The notes under the pieces were generated by a model, which ran no database searches, was not told the DNA's origin, and saw only the letters and a program-made list of their open reading frames with translations. Both the position numbers and the translations under genes were made by a program. This document shows, piece after piece, positions 17,466-25,315 of a DNA stretch of 64,000 bases; the first letter of the stretch is position 1, and every line of letters starts with the position of its first letter. Location of the stretch: the NCBI GenBank assembly GCA_036490475.1, contig DASXDT010000006.1, forward strand, positions 1,550,001-1,614,000, read 5' to 3'. Source of the stretch: Candidatus Tumulicola sp. GTDB lineage: Bacteria; Vulcanimicrobiota; Vulcanimicrobiia; Vulcanimicrobiales; Vulcanimicrobiaceae.

Positions 17466-18392
17466 TTAAGCCGTAACGGCTGCGGCGGCCCGTTTGTCGC
17501 CGGCTTCGAGTGCTTGGTACGTTCTGCTGGTGAGCGGATGGTCGAGGACGGTCGCGATGTAGCGCGACGCCGCCCGGACCTTATCGATATCGACGCCCGT
17601 GTTGACGCCCATCTGATCGAGCATATAGAGCACGTCCTCGGTGCCGATGTTGCCCGTCGCGCCCGGGGCGTAGGGACAGCCACCCAACCCGCCGGCCGAC
17701 GAGTCGAAGACGTGTGCACCTAAGCGCAACGCCGCATAGATATTCGCCAGCGCCGTTCCGCGCGTGTCGTGAAAATGGAAGCCGATGCGGTCGAGCGGAA
17801 TCTCGTTCACGAGCAGCGGGACGAGTTGTTCGACTTGCGACGGGACGCCGACACCGATCGTGTCGCCGATCGAAACGCCGTCGCAGCCCATATCCATCAG
17901 CTCGACCGCGACGTCGACCACGCTTTGCGGCGTTACTTCGTCGCCGAACGGCGAACCAAAAGCGGTTGAAACGTAACCACGCACCCATACGCCGTCATCT
18001 TTTGCCGCGCGTACGACTTGCCGGAACGTCGCCAGCGACTCCTCGACCGTCATGTTGATGTTACGGCGTGTGAATTCGTTCGAGGCAGCGGAAAAAACCG
18101 CGATCGCATCGGCTCCGGCTGCTCTCGCATCCGCGTACCCTTTGAGATTCGGCGTCAAAACCGGATAGCGAACGCCGGGCGTTTTCTTAATCCGCCCGAA
18201 AACTTCGACCGCATCGCCGAGCTGTGGGATCGCTTTCGGACTGACGAACGAAGTCGCTTCGATCCATTTTAAGCCTGATTCCGACAGCAACTCGATAAAG
18301 CGAACCTTGGCATCGGCTAGAATCGTCTGCGACTCGTTTTGCAGACCGTCGCGCGGACCCATTTCGAACAGCGTTACGTTTTTCGGCAGCAT
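17466..18392 (-). CDS. mvaB: Hydroxymethylglutaryl-CoA lyase
   Basis: A 308-residue HMGL-like TIM-barrel enzyme that splits 3-hydroxy-3-methylglutaryl-CoA to acetyl-CoA and acetoacetate, the last step of leucine breakdown. Diagnostic motifs are MGPRDGLQNE, EATSFVSPKAIPQL, GVSIGDTIGVG, IGFHFHDTRGTALAN (metal His pair) and GGLGGCPYAPGATGNIGTEDV, which contains the active-site Cys. Length is normal. It is the third gene of a minus-strand unit (hydratase, mccA, mvaB), with only three bases between mccA and its ATG. Confidence 0.96.
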   Translation of the reverse strand: MLPKNVTLFEMGPRDGLQNESQTILADAKVRFIELLSESGLKWIEATSFVSPKAIPQLGDAVEVFGRIKKTPGVRYPVLTPNLKGYADARAAGADAIAVFSAASNEFTRRNINMTVEESLATFRQVVRAAKDDGVWVRGYVSTAFGSPFGDEVTPQSVVDVAVELMDMGCDGVSIGDTIGVGVPSQVEQLVPLLVNEIPLDRIGFHFHDTRGTALANIYAALRLGAHVFDSSAGGLGGCPYAPGATGNIGTEDVLYMLDQMGVNTGVDIDKVRAASRYIATVLDHPLTSRTYQALEAGDKRAAAAVTA

Positions 18393-18395
18393 GGT

Positions 18396-20342
18396 TTATC
18401 CAATTTCCACCAGCGGCGCTCCGCCGCTGACGATCTCCCCTTCACGTACGAACACATTTTTGACTTCGCCGGCTGCATCGGCCTCGATGCGATGTTCCAT
18501 TTTCATGGCCTCGAGCACAACCAGGAGCGCGCGCTCTTCGACCGTCTCACCTTGGGAAACGGCGATTTTGACGATCTTGCCCGGCATCGGGCTGGAAACT
18601 CGTCCGGGGGCCGACGCGCCGGCCGCGGCCGCCGCGCCGCTGAGCGATGGCGGATCGGCGAAGGCGAGGCTGTAGGTCTGGCCGCCGGTCTGGACCACGA
18701 AATCATCGTCGTCGTCAAACGATGCGGTGCCTTCGATTTCGGGCGCCTCGCCGAGTTGGGCCACGAGCGACGTGCCGCGCGTCGAAACGTGGAGTTTGCC
18801 GGTGAGCGATCCGCTTAAGCGCCAAACGTTTTCATCGGCCGTTACGTCGGCCAAAATATCGAACGACGCGCCGTCGTCCGACATCAAATGGATCGGCATC
18901 CCGACGCCGGCGATGCGCCACGGCGCCAGGCCGTCGAGCAATAGCGCCGCGCAGCACAGTAGCGCCGCATCCGGCGGGGTTTGCGGTTTGGTGAAGATCG
19001 ATTCGTCCAACCGTTCGGCTAAGAACCCGGTCGTGGTTGCGCCATCGCGAAACGCCTGGTCGCGCACGATCCACGATAACAGCGGAATATTCGTACGTAC
19101 GCCGTCGACCACGAAATCGTCGAGCGCGGCATCCATGCGCGCGACCGCAGCCGCACGATCGCTGCCGTACACGATCAACTTCGCGAGCATCGGATCGTAA
19201 TACACGCTCACATCGCTACCGGCCGCGACGCCCGAATCTAGACGAATGCCCGGACCTTCCGGCGGAATCCAATGCTCGATGGTCCCCGTCGACGGCAGCA
19301 TGTGGTTGGCCGGATCTTCGGCATAAATGCGCGTTTCGATCGACCAGCCGCGCGGCCGCGCGTCGTCTTGCGAAATGGTCAAACGTTCGCCCGATGCGAT
19401 GCGCAATTGCCAATGCACCAAATCGACGCCGTACACGAGCTCGGTCACCGGATGCTCGACTTGCAACCGCGTATTCATCTCTAAAAAATAATAGTTGCCG
19501 GACGAATCGAGCATGAACTCGCAGGTTCCGGCGTTGACGTAGCCGACCGATCGCGCGGCCGCAACAGCGCTGGCGCCCATTGTCGCACGTAATTCGGGCG
19601 AGAGCGCGACCGACGGCGCTTCCTCGACGATTTTCTGATGGCGGCGCTGAATCGAACATTCGCGCTCGCCTAAGTGAATCGTCGTGCCGTGCGCGTCGGC
19701 CAGCACTTGAAACTCGATGTGCCGCGGATCGATCAGATATTTCTCCAGCAATACGGCGTGGTCGCCAAACGCCGATTGCGCTTCGCGCTGCGCGGCCGCT
19801 AACGCATCGTCGAAGTCTGCCAGGTTCTGGACGACGCGCATGCCGCGCCCGCCACCGCCGGCGCTGGCCTTGATCAACACCGGAAATCCCATTTGGCCGG
19901 CTTGCGCGCGCAACATTTCCAACGACTGATCGTCGCCGTCGTAACCGGGAACCGTCGGCACGCCGGATTCGCGCACCCGTCGCTTGGCTTCGATCTTGCT
20001 GCCCATGGCGGCCATCGCTTCGGGGCTCGGCCCGACGAACGTCATCCCCGCTGCCGCGACTGCGCGTGCAAAGGCCGCGCGTTCCGAGAGAAATCCGTAG
20101 CCCGGATGCACCGCGTCGGCGCGCATCGCGACGCCCGCGGCGACGACGGCTTCGATATCGAGATACGACTCCGTGGCCGGAGCCGGGCCGACACAGCGCG
20201 CGTCGTCCATGAACTCCAAGTGGTACGCCTCGGCGTCGGCTTCGGAATAGATGCCGAGCGGGACGATTCCCATCTCGCGTGCACCGCGCGCGATACGGAC
20301 CGCGATTTCACCGCGATTGGCGATCAATAAACGCTGAATCAC
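18396..20342 (-). CDS. mccA: Methylcrotonyl-CoA carboxylase-type biotin subunit
   Basis: A 648-residue fused biotin carboxylase/biotin carboxyl carrier protein. Domains in order: biotin carboxylase N-terminal (IQRLLIANRGEIAVRIARGAREMGI), ATP-grasp (VLIKASAGGGGRGMRVV; HIEFQVLADAHGTTIHLGERECSIQRRHQKIVEEAPS; FLEMNTRLQVEHPVTE), biotin carboxylase C-terminal, a middle linker domain and a biotinyl domain with EAMKMEH, the biotinylated Lys being near residue 614. It loads CO2 on biotin for the CT subunit, here most likely the product at 25316-26896. The setting with mvaB and a hydratase argues for 3-methylcrotonyl-CoA rather than acetyl- or propionyl-CoA, although the sequence alone cannot settle this. 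Confidence 0.92.
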   Translation of the reverse strand: MIQRLLIANRGEIAVRIARGAREMGIVPLGIYSEADAEAYHLEFMDDARCVGPAPATESYLDIEAVVAAGVAMRADAVHPGYGFLSERAAFARAVAAAGMTFVGPSPEAMAAMGSKIEAKRRVRESGVPTVPGYDGDDQSLEMLRAQAGQMGFPVLIKASAGGGGRGMRVVQNLADFDDALAAAQREAQSAFGDHAVLLEKYLIDPRHIEFQVLADAHGTTIHLGERECSIQRRHQKIVEEAPSVALSPELRATMGASAVAAARSVGYVNAGTCEFMLDSSGNYYFLEMNTRLQVEHPVTELVYGVDLVHWQLRIASGERLTISQDDARPRGWSIETRIYAEDPANHMLPSTGTIEHWIPPEGPGIRLDSGVAAGSDVSVYYDPMLAKLIVYGSDRAAAVARMDAALDDFVVDGVRTNIPLLSWIVRDQAFRDGATTTGFLAERLDESIFTKPQTPPDAALLCCAALLLDGLAPWRIAGVGMPIHLMSDDGASFDILADVTADENVWRLSGSLTGKLHVSTRGTSLVAQLGEAPEIEGTASFDDDDDFVVQTGGQTYSLAFADPPSLSGAAAAAGASAPGRVSSPMPGKIVKIAVSQGETVEERALLVVLEAMKMEHRIEADAAGEVKNVFVREGEIVSGGAPLVEIG

Positions 20343-21145
20343 TTGTGGAAACCGGCTTTGCGGCGCTCGAGAAATGCGCGCAGCCCTTCTTGGCCCTCGG
20401 GACTGATGCGTTGATTGGCGATCGCCTGGCTCGTGATTTCACGCGATTCTTCGTAAGTGGCGTCGAGCACGTTGCGTACGAGTCGTTTTGCGGCGCGCAC
20501 CGCATACGGGCCGGCGCTCAGGATCTCTTTCAGCGTCAACTCGACCCGTGCGTCGAGTTCGTCGATCGAAACCACGTCGTGCGCGAGGCCGATTTGCACC
20601 GCGCGTTTCGCGTCGAAACGCTCGCCGGTGAGAAACAGCGCGCGCGCGTTCGACGGCCCGATCTTGGCGATGACGAACGGCGAAATCACTGCAGGAATGA
20701 TGCCTAGTTTCACTTCGGTAAAACCGAAGAGCGCGTCGTCGGCGGCCAGGACGATATCGCACACCGAGGCAAGGCCCGAACCGCCCCCCAACGCGGCCCC
20801 GTGCACCCGCGCGATCACCGGCCTCGGGCAGTTGTCGATGGTGCGGAACATATCGCTCATGCGTTGCGCGTCGATCGCGTTCTGTTCGAAACTGAGGTCC
20901 AGCGATTCGCGCATCCAGCCGACGTCGGCGCCGCCGCAGAAGGCCTTGCCCTCGCCGGACAGGACGACCGCCCGAACGTCGTCAGCCCCAGAGAGGCGGG
21001 TGAACGTTTCGGCGAGTTCGCCGATCATTTTGGCGTTGAATGCGTTGCGGACGTCGGGGCGCGCGAGCGCGACCCTGGCGATTCCGTCGTCGAAGCTGAC
21101 GTTAAGGGTCGAAGCGGCCATGCCGGGGGTCGATTCTCCAGTCAT
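20339..21145 (-). CDS. Enoyl-CoA hydratase family protein, probable methylglutaconyl-CoA hydratase
   Basis: A crotonase-fold enzyme of 260-268 residues. Motifs: GEGKAFCGGADVGWMRES (oxyanion hole strand), RVHGAALGGGSGLASVCDIVLAADDALFGFTEVKLGIIPAVISPFVIAKIG (second oxyanion Gly and catalytic Glu region) and a C-terminal trimerisation helix. Between mccA and mvaB-type genes the expected reaction is hydration of 3-methylglutaconyl-CoA to HMG-CoA. The start is either ATG 21145, with AAGG 9 bases before it, or ATG 21121; the frame open to 21445 is not coding. The stop overlaps the mccA start (ATGA). Confidence 0.88.
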   Translation of the reverse strand: MTGESTPGMAASTLNVSFDDGIARVALARPDVRNAFNAKMIGELAETFTRLSGADDVRAVVLSGEGKAFCGGADVGWMRESLDLSFEQNAIDAQRMSDMFRTIDNCPRPVIARVHGAALGGGSGLASVCDIVLAADDALFGFTEVKLGIIPAVISPFVIAKIGPSNARALFLTGERFDAKRAVQIGLAHDVVSIDELDARVELTLKEILSAGPYAVRAAKRLVRNVLDATYEESREITSQAIANQRISPEGQEGLRAFLERRKAGFHK

Positions 21146-21166
21146 CCGAAGGCGCCTTGGACGCGT

Positions 21167-21172
21167 TATACT
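21167..21172 (+). promoter_or_regulatory. -10 box (TATACT), likely leaderless promoter of the cytochrome b gene
   Basis: TATACT ends six bases before the ATG at 21179. Transcription started at the usual distance would begin at or next to the start codon, giving a leaderless mRNA. No good -35 hexamer is visible at 16-18 bases upstream. Confidence 0.4.
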
Positions 21173-21178
21173 GCTGGA

Positions 21179-21988
21179 ATGGGTGCGCGAGCGATGCGAT
21201 TGATCTACCGCTATGCTTGGCTGACCCGAGCCAGCCACTGGCTCTGGGCGCTTGCGTTTGCCGTGCTCGTCTCGAGCGGTCTGCAGATTTTCAACGCCTC
21301 TCCGAACCTGGACGCTTCCGATAAAAGCAATGCGGCGCGGCGCGTCTTGGCGATCGGTGCGCCGTCGGACGGCGTCGGCACGACGACGATTTTCGGACAT
21401 ACGTTTTTTACCACCGGATGGCTGGGCTGGACCGACGACGGCCAAGGATCGCAGGGCTTACACGCCTTTCCGGCCTGGATCACGATCCCGGGCAACCAAG
21501 ATCTCGCCGGGGGGCGCCGCTGGCATTTCTTTTTCGCGTGGATCGGCGGACTGAGTTGGCTGGTCTGGCTGATTTCCGCATGGAGGAAGGGCAGTCTGCG
21601 AGATCTCGTCTTGCGCCCATCGGATATTCCGAAGCTGTGGCCGATGCAGGCGTATTATTTTCACCTGCGGCGCGAGCCTCCGCCGCACGGCGTGTACAAT
21701 CCGCTGCAAAAGTTTTCGTACACGGCGATCTTGTTCGCGATCGCGCCGTTCGTCGTGCTGACCGGGCTAGCGTTGTCGCCGGGCATAGACGCGATCGCTA
21801 ATCCATTGACGTGGCTGTTAGGCGGACGGCAGTTCGCGCGGCTGTGGCACTTCGTGGGCATGGGATTGTTGCTGGCGTTTTTCGCGGTGCACGTGTTTCA
21901 GGTAGCGACGCAAGGCGTCGTCAATCAGATGCGTGCGATGATCACCGGCTGGTACAAGTTGGATGAGCGAGAGGTGACCGGCCCGTGA
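21179..21988 (+). CDS. Cytochrome b561-type membrane subunit
   Basis: A 269-residue di-haem b-type cytochrome of the thiosulfate-reductase/formate-dehydrogenase-gamma style. Candidate haem His residues lie in hydrophobic helices: LTRASHWLWALAFAVLVSSGLQIF, GGRRWHFFFAWIGGLSWLVWLI and ARLWHFVGMGLLLAFFAVHVFQV. It sits in the inner membrane and would exchange electrons between quinone and the molybdopterin protein encoded next, whose start overlaps its stop by four bases. ATG 21179 is used; ATG 21194 (MRLIYRYAWL) is an alternative. The frame open back to 20801 lies antisense to the hydratase gene and is not coding. Confidence 0.88.
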   Translation: MGARAMRLIYRYAWLTRASHWLWALAFAVLVSSGLQIFNASPNLDASDKSNAARRVLAIGAPSDGVGTTTIFGHTFFTTGWLGWTDDGQGSQGLHAFPAWITIPGNQDLAGGRRWHFFFAWIGGLSWLVWLISAWRKGSLRDLVLRPSDIPKLWPMQAYYFHLRREPPPHGVYNPLQKFSYTAILFAIAPFVVLTGLALSPGIDAIANPLTWLLGGRQFARLWHFVGMGLLLAFFAVHVFQVATQGVVNQMRAMITGWYKLDEREVTGP

Positions 21989-22725
21989 AGCGTCGCTTGT
22001 TTTTGGCATCATCGATCTCGGCGGCGCTGGCCGGCTGCGGTCCGATCGCCAACACCGTCGCCAACAATCCGGCGTGGCAGAAAGTACTCGAATCGGTCGA
22101 GCCGCTCGATCATGCGTTGATCGGCACGCGCGGTTTGGCGCGTGAGTACGCCGATTCGGCGGTCGATCGCAACTTTCGCGTCAACGGCTTTGCGACGCCG
22201 GACGATTCGCACTACGTGCGATTGGCCGCGCACGGCTTCGTCGATTACAAGCTGGTCGTCGATGGCGCGGTCGATCGGCCGCGCACGTTTGCCTATTCGC
22301 AGTTGCTGCGCATGCCGCGCCAGACACAAACGACGAGACACGATTGCGTTGAGGGATGGAGTGCGATCGGCAAATGGAGCGGCGTACGCCTAGCCGATAT
22401 TCTCGACGCCGCCGGCGTGCGTCGCGACGCGCGCTATGCTATTTTTCACTGTTTAGATAACGACGGCAGCGGCACGCTGTATTACGAATCGCTGGATCTG
22501 CATCAGGCCTATCATCCGCAGGCGTTGCTGGCTTTGACGCTCAACGACGCGCTACTCGATCCCGCGCATGGGGCGCCGGTGCGGCTGCGCGTTCCCACGC
22601 AACTGGGCTACAAGAGCGCGAAATGGGTCGCGCGCATCGAGCTAGCCTCGTCGTTTGCGAGCGTCGGCGGCGGACGCGGCGGTTATTGGGAAGACCAGGG
22701 CTACGAGTGGTACGCGGGCATCTAA
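21985..22725 (+). CDS. Molybdopterin-dependent oxidoreductase, SUOX fold
   Basis: A 246-residue exported molybdoenzyme of the sulfite-oxidase/YedY-like group. The N-terminus combines a twin-arginine-like start (KRRLFLASS) with a lipobox (LAGC|G), so it may be a Tat-exported lipoprotein facing the periplasm. The Mo-coordinating Cys is the one in TRHDCVEGWSAIGKWSGVRL. GTLYYESLDLHQAYHPQALLALTLNDALLDPAHGAPVRLRVPTQLGYKSAKWV is the C-terminal part of the fold. Its GTG at 21985 overlaps the cytochrome b stop (GTGA), forming a two-component electron-transfer pair. The natural substrate (sulfoxide, sulfite or other) cannot be told. Confidence 0.87.
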   Translation: MKRRLFLASSISAALAGCGPIANTVANNPAWQKVLESVEPLDHALIGTRGLAREYADSAVDRNFRVNGFATPDDSHYVRLAAHGFVDYKLVVDGAVDRPRTFAYSQLLRMPRQTQTTRHDCVEGWSAIGKWSGVRLADILDAAGVRRDARYAIFHCLDNDGSGTLYYESLDLHQAYHPQALLALTLNDALLDPAHGAPVRLRVPTQLGYKSAKWVARIELASSFASVGGGRGGYWEDQGYEWYAGI

Positions 22726-22804
22726 CGCCCTAGGGCGCGCGGTGCGGCCGATGGCGCATCCGCTCGGGTCGTTCGACGGTTATCGCCAGCGGAGGACGCA
22801 GTTC

Positions 22805-23185
22805 TTGAGCAATCGACAAGTTTTACAACCGCACCCCGGTCATCCGATTACGGTCGAGCCCGCGAAGGGCCGCGTGGTCGTGACCGTTGCCGGTAAGAAG
22901 GTCGCCGACTCGCGCAATGCGTTGGCGCTGCGCGAGGCCCAATATCCGGTCGCGCATTACATTCCGCTCGCCGACGTCGACCACAGCCTGATCGCGAAGA
23001 CCGAGCACACGACGTGGTGCCCGTACAAAGGTGAAGCGTCCTATCATTCGATTTCGCACGGTGGTGCACGGAGCGAAAACGCGATCTGGACCTACGAGGC
23101 TCCGCACGATGCGGTGGCCGCGATCAAAGGTCACGTCGCGTTTTATCCGGATCGCGTCGACTCGATCGAAGTTTCGGATGATTGA
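22805..23185 (+). CDS. DUF427 domain protein
   Basis: A 126-residue cytosolic protein of the DUF427 family, a small beta-tent fold with the signatures RVVVTVAGKKVADSRNALALREAQYPVAHYIPLADV, TTWCPYKGEASYHSI and FYPDRVDSIEV. Family function is not established. The TTG at 22805 is preferred because GGAGG lies 9 bases before it and the conserved domain starts soon after; an upstream ATG at 22751 would add 18 residues. Its last codons overlap the OsmC start by 8 bases. Confidence 0.85.
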   Translation: MSNRQVLQPHPGHPITVEPAKGRVVVTVAGKKVADSRNALALREAQYPVAHYIPLADVDHSLIAKTEHTTWCPYKGEASYHSISHGGARSENAIWTYEAPHDAVAAIKGHVAFYPDRVDSIEVSDD

Positions 23186-23666
23186 TCCGTTGGAAGAAGC
23201 GATACTGATCGAGACGACCGAAGGCGGCTTATTCCAGTCGCGGGTCACGACTGAGGACACGACGTTCATCATCGACGAGCCGGTTGAAATGGGCGGACTG
23301 GCTTCCGGTCCGAATCCCTATGACTTGCTCGCCGCCGCACTCGGCGGCTGTACCGCCATGACGATGAAACTGTACGCGAAGCGCAAACAGTGGCCGCTCG
23401 AGCACGTCAAGGTGCGCGTGTTGCACGAGCGTGACGGTCTGAACGGCCGCGACAAGTTTACGCGACAGATCGAATTGACCGGCCAACTCGACGACGAACA
23501 AAAAGAGCGGCTGCTGGCGGTCTCGCTCAAGTGTCCGGTACACAAGACGATTTCGAGCGGCGCCGACATCGAGACGCTGATCGTCCCGGCTTCGTCGGAC
23601 CGGGAGGTCGAGTCCCATTGCGCGCACGCGATCGACTGCATGGAAGCCGCGACGGCGACACCCTGA
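23178..23666 (+). CDS. OsmC family peroxiredoxin-like protein
   Basis: A 162-residue OsmC/Ohr-fold protein. The two redox Cys are in LLAAALGGCTAMTMKLYAKRK and LAVSLKCPVHKTI, the expected positions for thiol-dependent reduction of organic hydroperoxides. The bottom half SGADIETLI is typical of the OsmC branch, whose members often act on lipid or sulfur substrates rather than H2O2. The ATG at 23178 overlaps the DUF427 gene. The C-terminus (HCAHAIDCMEAA) is Cys/His-rich and may not belong to the core fold. Confidence 0.92.
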   Translation: MIDPLEEAILIETTEGGLFQSRVTTEDTTFIIDEPVEMGGLASGPNPYDLLAAALGGCTAMTMKLYAKRKQWPLEHVKVRVLHERDGLNGRDKFTRQIELTGQLDDEQKERLLAVSLKCPVHKTISSGADIETLIVPASSDREVESHCAHAIDCMEAATATP

Positions 23667-23725
23667 CGCCAACGCCCGAACGCCCTTAACGAGGAAGCTC
23701 CTCGTTCGCTCGCGTAGCTGCCGCC

Positions 23726-24439
23726 ATGCGCCGATTGTTGACGACTGCCGCCCTTTTTGCATTGGCGGCTTCGCTGTGTCTGCCCGTGACGGCCGAAGAG
23801 CCGCCGCACCCGACGTTCTCACCGCTCGCACCCGGTTCGGTGGTGCAGAGCCAAGTCGTGTACCTCGCCGGTCAGGCGATGCACAGCCAGTGGCGCGGTG
23901 TGATCAGCAAACGCGCCGTCGGTAAGAGCTCCGGCACGACGTTTTATCAGTGGTATCTTTCGATTTACCAGATTGACGACACGACGTATCGTTTACGGTA
24001 TCAGTCGCCACGTGACGGTGGGCCGCTCTCGAAGGTCGAGAAAGCCTCCGTTGGCGATATGTGGTACCCGTTGCAGTCGGCGGAGATCGTCGACAGTGCG
24101 ATGCTGATGCAGCCCGCGGTGGAGCAGTTGATCGTTTCTTCGCACGAAACCGGCGCGGACTGCGGATCGGCCACCGTCACGGTGCTTCGCACGAATTCGG
24201 CCGGCAAGGTCGTTCCGGCGGTGACGATTCAGAACAACTGCGATTTGAAGGTGCGTGTATCGCGAGGGACCGGCGGCGTGTCCGACGCGTTGATTCTTAA
24301 CGGGCCGTACTACAACTCGACCGCGCCGAATTGCTGCCCGACGAAGGCGAAGGCTGTCGCGACGCTGCGTTATCGCAACGGTACGTGGATCGAGCAGCCG
24401 AAATACTTCACCCTGTACCCGAACGCGTTTCCACATTAA
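23726..24439 (+). CDS. Secreted protein of unknown function
   Basis: A 237-residue exported protein with a Sec signal peptide (RRLLTTAALFALAASLCLPVTA). Beta-rich segments follow (FYQWYLSIYQIDDTTYRLRYQSP; DMWYPLQSAEIV), then four Cys that could form disulfides (ADCGSATVTV, NNCDLKVRV, NCCPTKAKA) and a C-terminal YRNGTWIEQPKYF. No family recognised. ATG 23726 directly precedes the signal peptide. The stop at 24437-24439 overlaps the apparent N-terminus of the following GNAT gene. Confidence 0.7.
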   Translation: MRRLLTTAALFALAASLCLPVTAEEPPHPTFSPLAPGSVVQSQVVYLAGQAMHSQWRGVISKRAVGKSSGTTFYQWYLSIYQIDDTTYRLRYQSPRDGGPLSKVEKASVGDMWYPLQSAEIVDSAMLMQPAVEQLIVSSHETGADCGSATVTVLRTNSAGKVVPAVTIQNNCDLKVRVSRGTGGVSDALILNGPYYNSTAPNCCPTKAKAVATLRYRNGTWIEQPKYFTLYPNAFPH

Positions 24440-24965
24440 TCTCGGCATACGTGAGTTCGACGAAGCCTTCGTCTCGTACGACGATCTAACGCGGCTTCTC
24501 AACGACGCCTATCGGCCGTTAGCCGAAATGGGCCTCAACTACGTGGCCGCCACACAGGATGCGTCGGTGACGCGCGCGCGCGTCGCGGCGGCATCTGCCT
24601 GCTGGATCGCGTATCGAGCGCACGATCTCGTCGGCACGGTCTGTTACTACGCCGGAGGTCATGGCGCGGATGGACCGGCCCGGTATACGAATGCCGACGT
24701 CGCCCACTTCGGCCAGTTTGCGGTGATCCCGCGCCTTCAAGGTACGGGCGTGGGTTCTGCTCTACTCGACGTCGTGGAGCGGAAAGCGCTGGCCGATCGT
24801 AAGTCGGAAATTGCGTGCGATACCGCCGAGCTGGCCACCGAACTGATCGGCTTCTATCAGAAGCGCGGGTTTCGAATCGTGGAGCGCCATCGCTGGCCGC
24901 ACGCGCGCTATGTGAGCGTCGTTTTAAGCAAGAGCCTCCATGATTCGACCCAAGGCTCGAAGTAG
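24435..24965 (+). CDS. GNAT acetyltransferase, start codon uncertain (ATT?)
   Basis: An N-acetyltransferase with the acetyl-CoA loop IPRLQGTGVGSALLDVVERKA and the C-terminal strand TELIGFYQKRGFRIVERHRW. The first canonical start is ATG 24528, but the same frame continues upstream as coding-like sequence (FDEAFVSYDDLTRLLNDAYRPLAEM) that matches the usual first helix of this GNAT type. No ATG, GTG or TTG lies there; an ATT at 24435 overlaps the upstream TAA by one base. I report the longer form; a conservative call would be 24528-24965 (145 residues). Substrate unknown. A non-coding stretch follows. Confidence 0.75.
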   Translation: MNLGIREFDEAFVSYDDLTRLLNDAYRPLAEMGLNYVAATQDASVTRARVAAASACWIAYRAHDLVGTVCYYAGGHGADGPARYTNADVAHFGQFAVIPRLQGTGVGSALLDVVERKALADRKSEIACDTAELATELIGFYQKRGFRIVERHRWPHARYVSVVLSKSLHDSTQGSK

Positions 24966-24997
24966 CTCGCCGTCAGTGTGTTTGACCACTGTAGCGA

Positions 24998-25216
24998 AAT
25001 TGAACTAAGTCTAGTTCACTGGTTCACAATTCGCTAACACCGTTTTCGATCGATTTTGATGCGATCCACCGATCGACTGTGGATAGACGGGACAACTGGC
25101 GAACATTTTCTCATGTAAGAGCCCGAACGTAGTCCGAAGCCGTACGGAAGGTTAGAATTCCGTCCGATTTGCGTGTTGCCGAAATGTGAACGAGTGGACT
25201 TAGTCTAGTCCGAATT
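24998..25216. repeat. MITE-like element, copy B (inverted relative to copy A)
   Basis: A 219-bp non-coding element between convergent genes. The left end has GAACTAAGTCTAGTTC (25002-25017) and the right end GGACTTAGTCTAGTCC (25196-25211), each just inside AATT. These are exact reverse complements of the right and left palindromes of the element at 2100-2339; identity spans 30 bases at one end and 21 at the other, with looser similarity to about 40 bases. The interior differs. The remainder of the gap (24966-24997 and 25217-25315) shows no gene. Because both neighbours end here, the palindromes are not in promoter positions for them, which favours a mobile-element origin. Confidence 0.65.
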
Positions 25217-25315
25217 CCGTACGGTGCAAATTTATGCTATCGCCTCCGTCAATCGACCAATACGAGCCGCAACCATGTGACGAGCCGGAATAACCAACGC
25301 TCTCCGCGCGGATGC

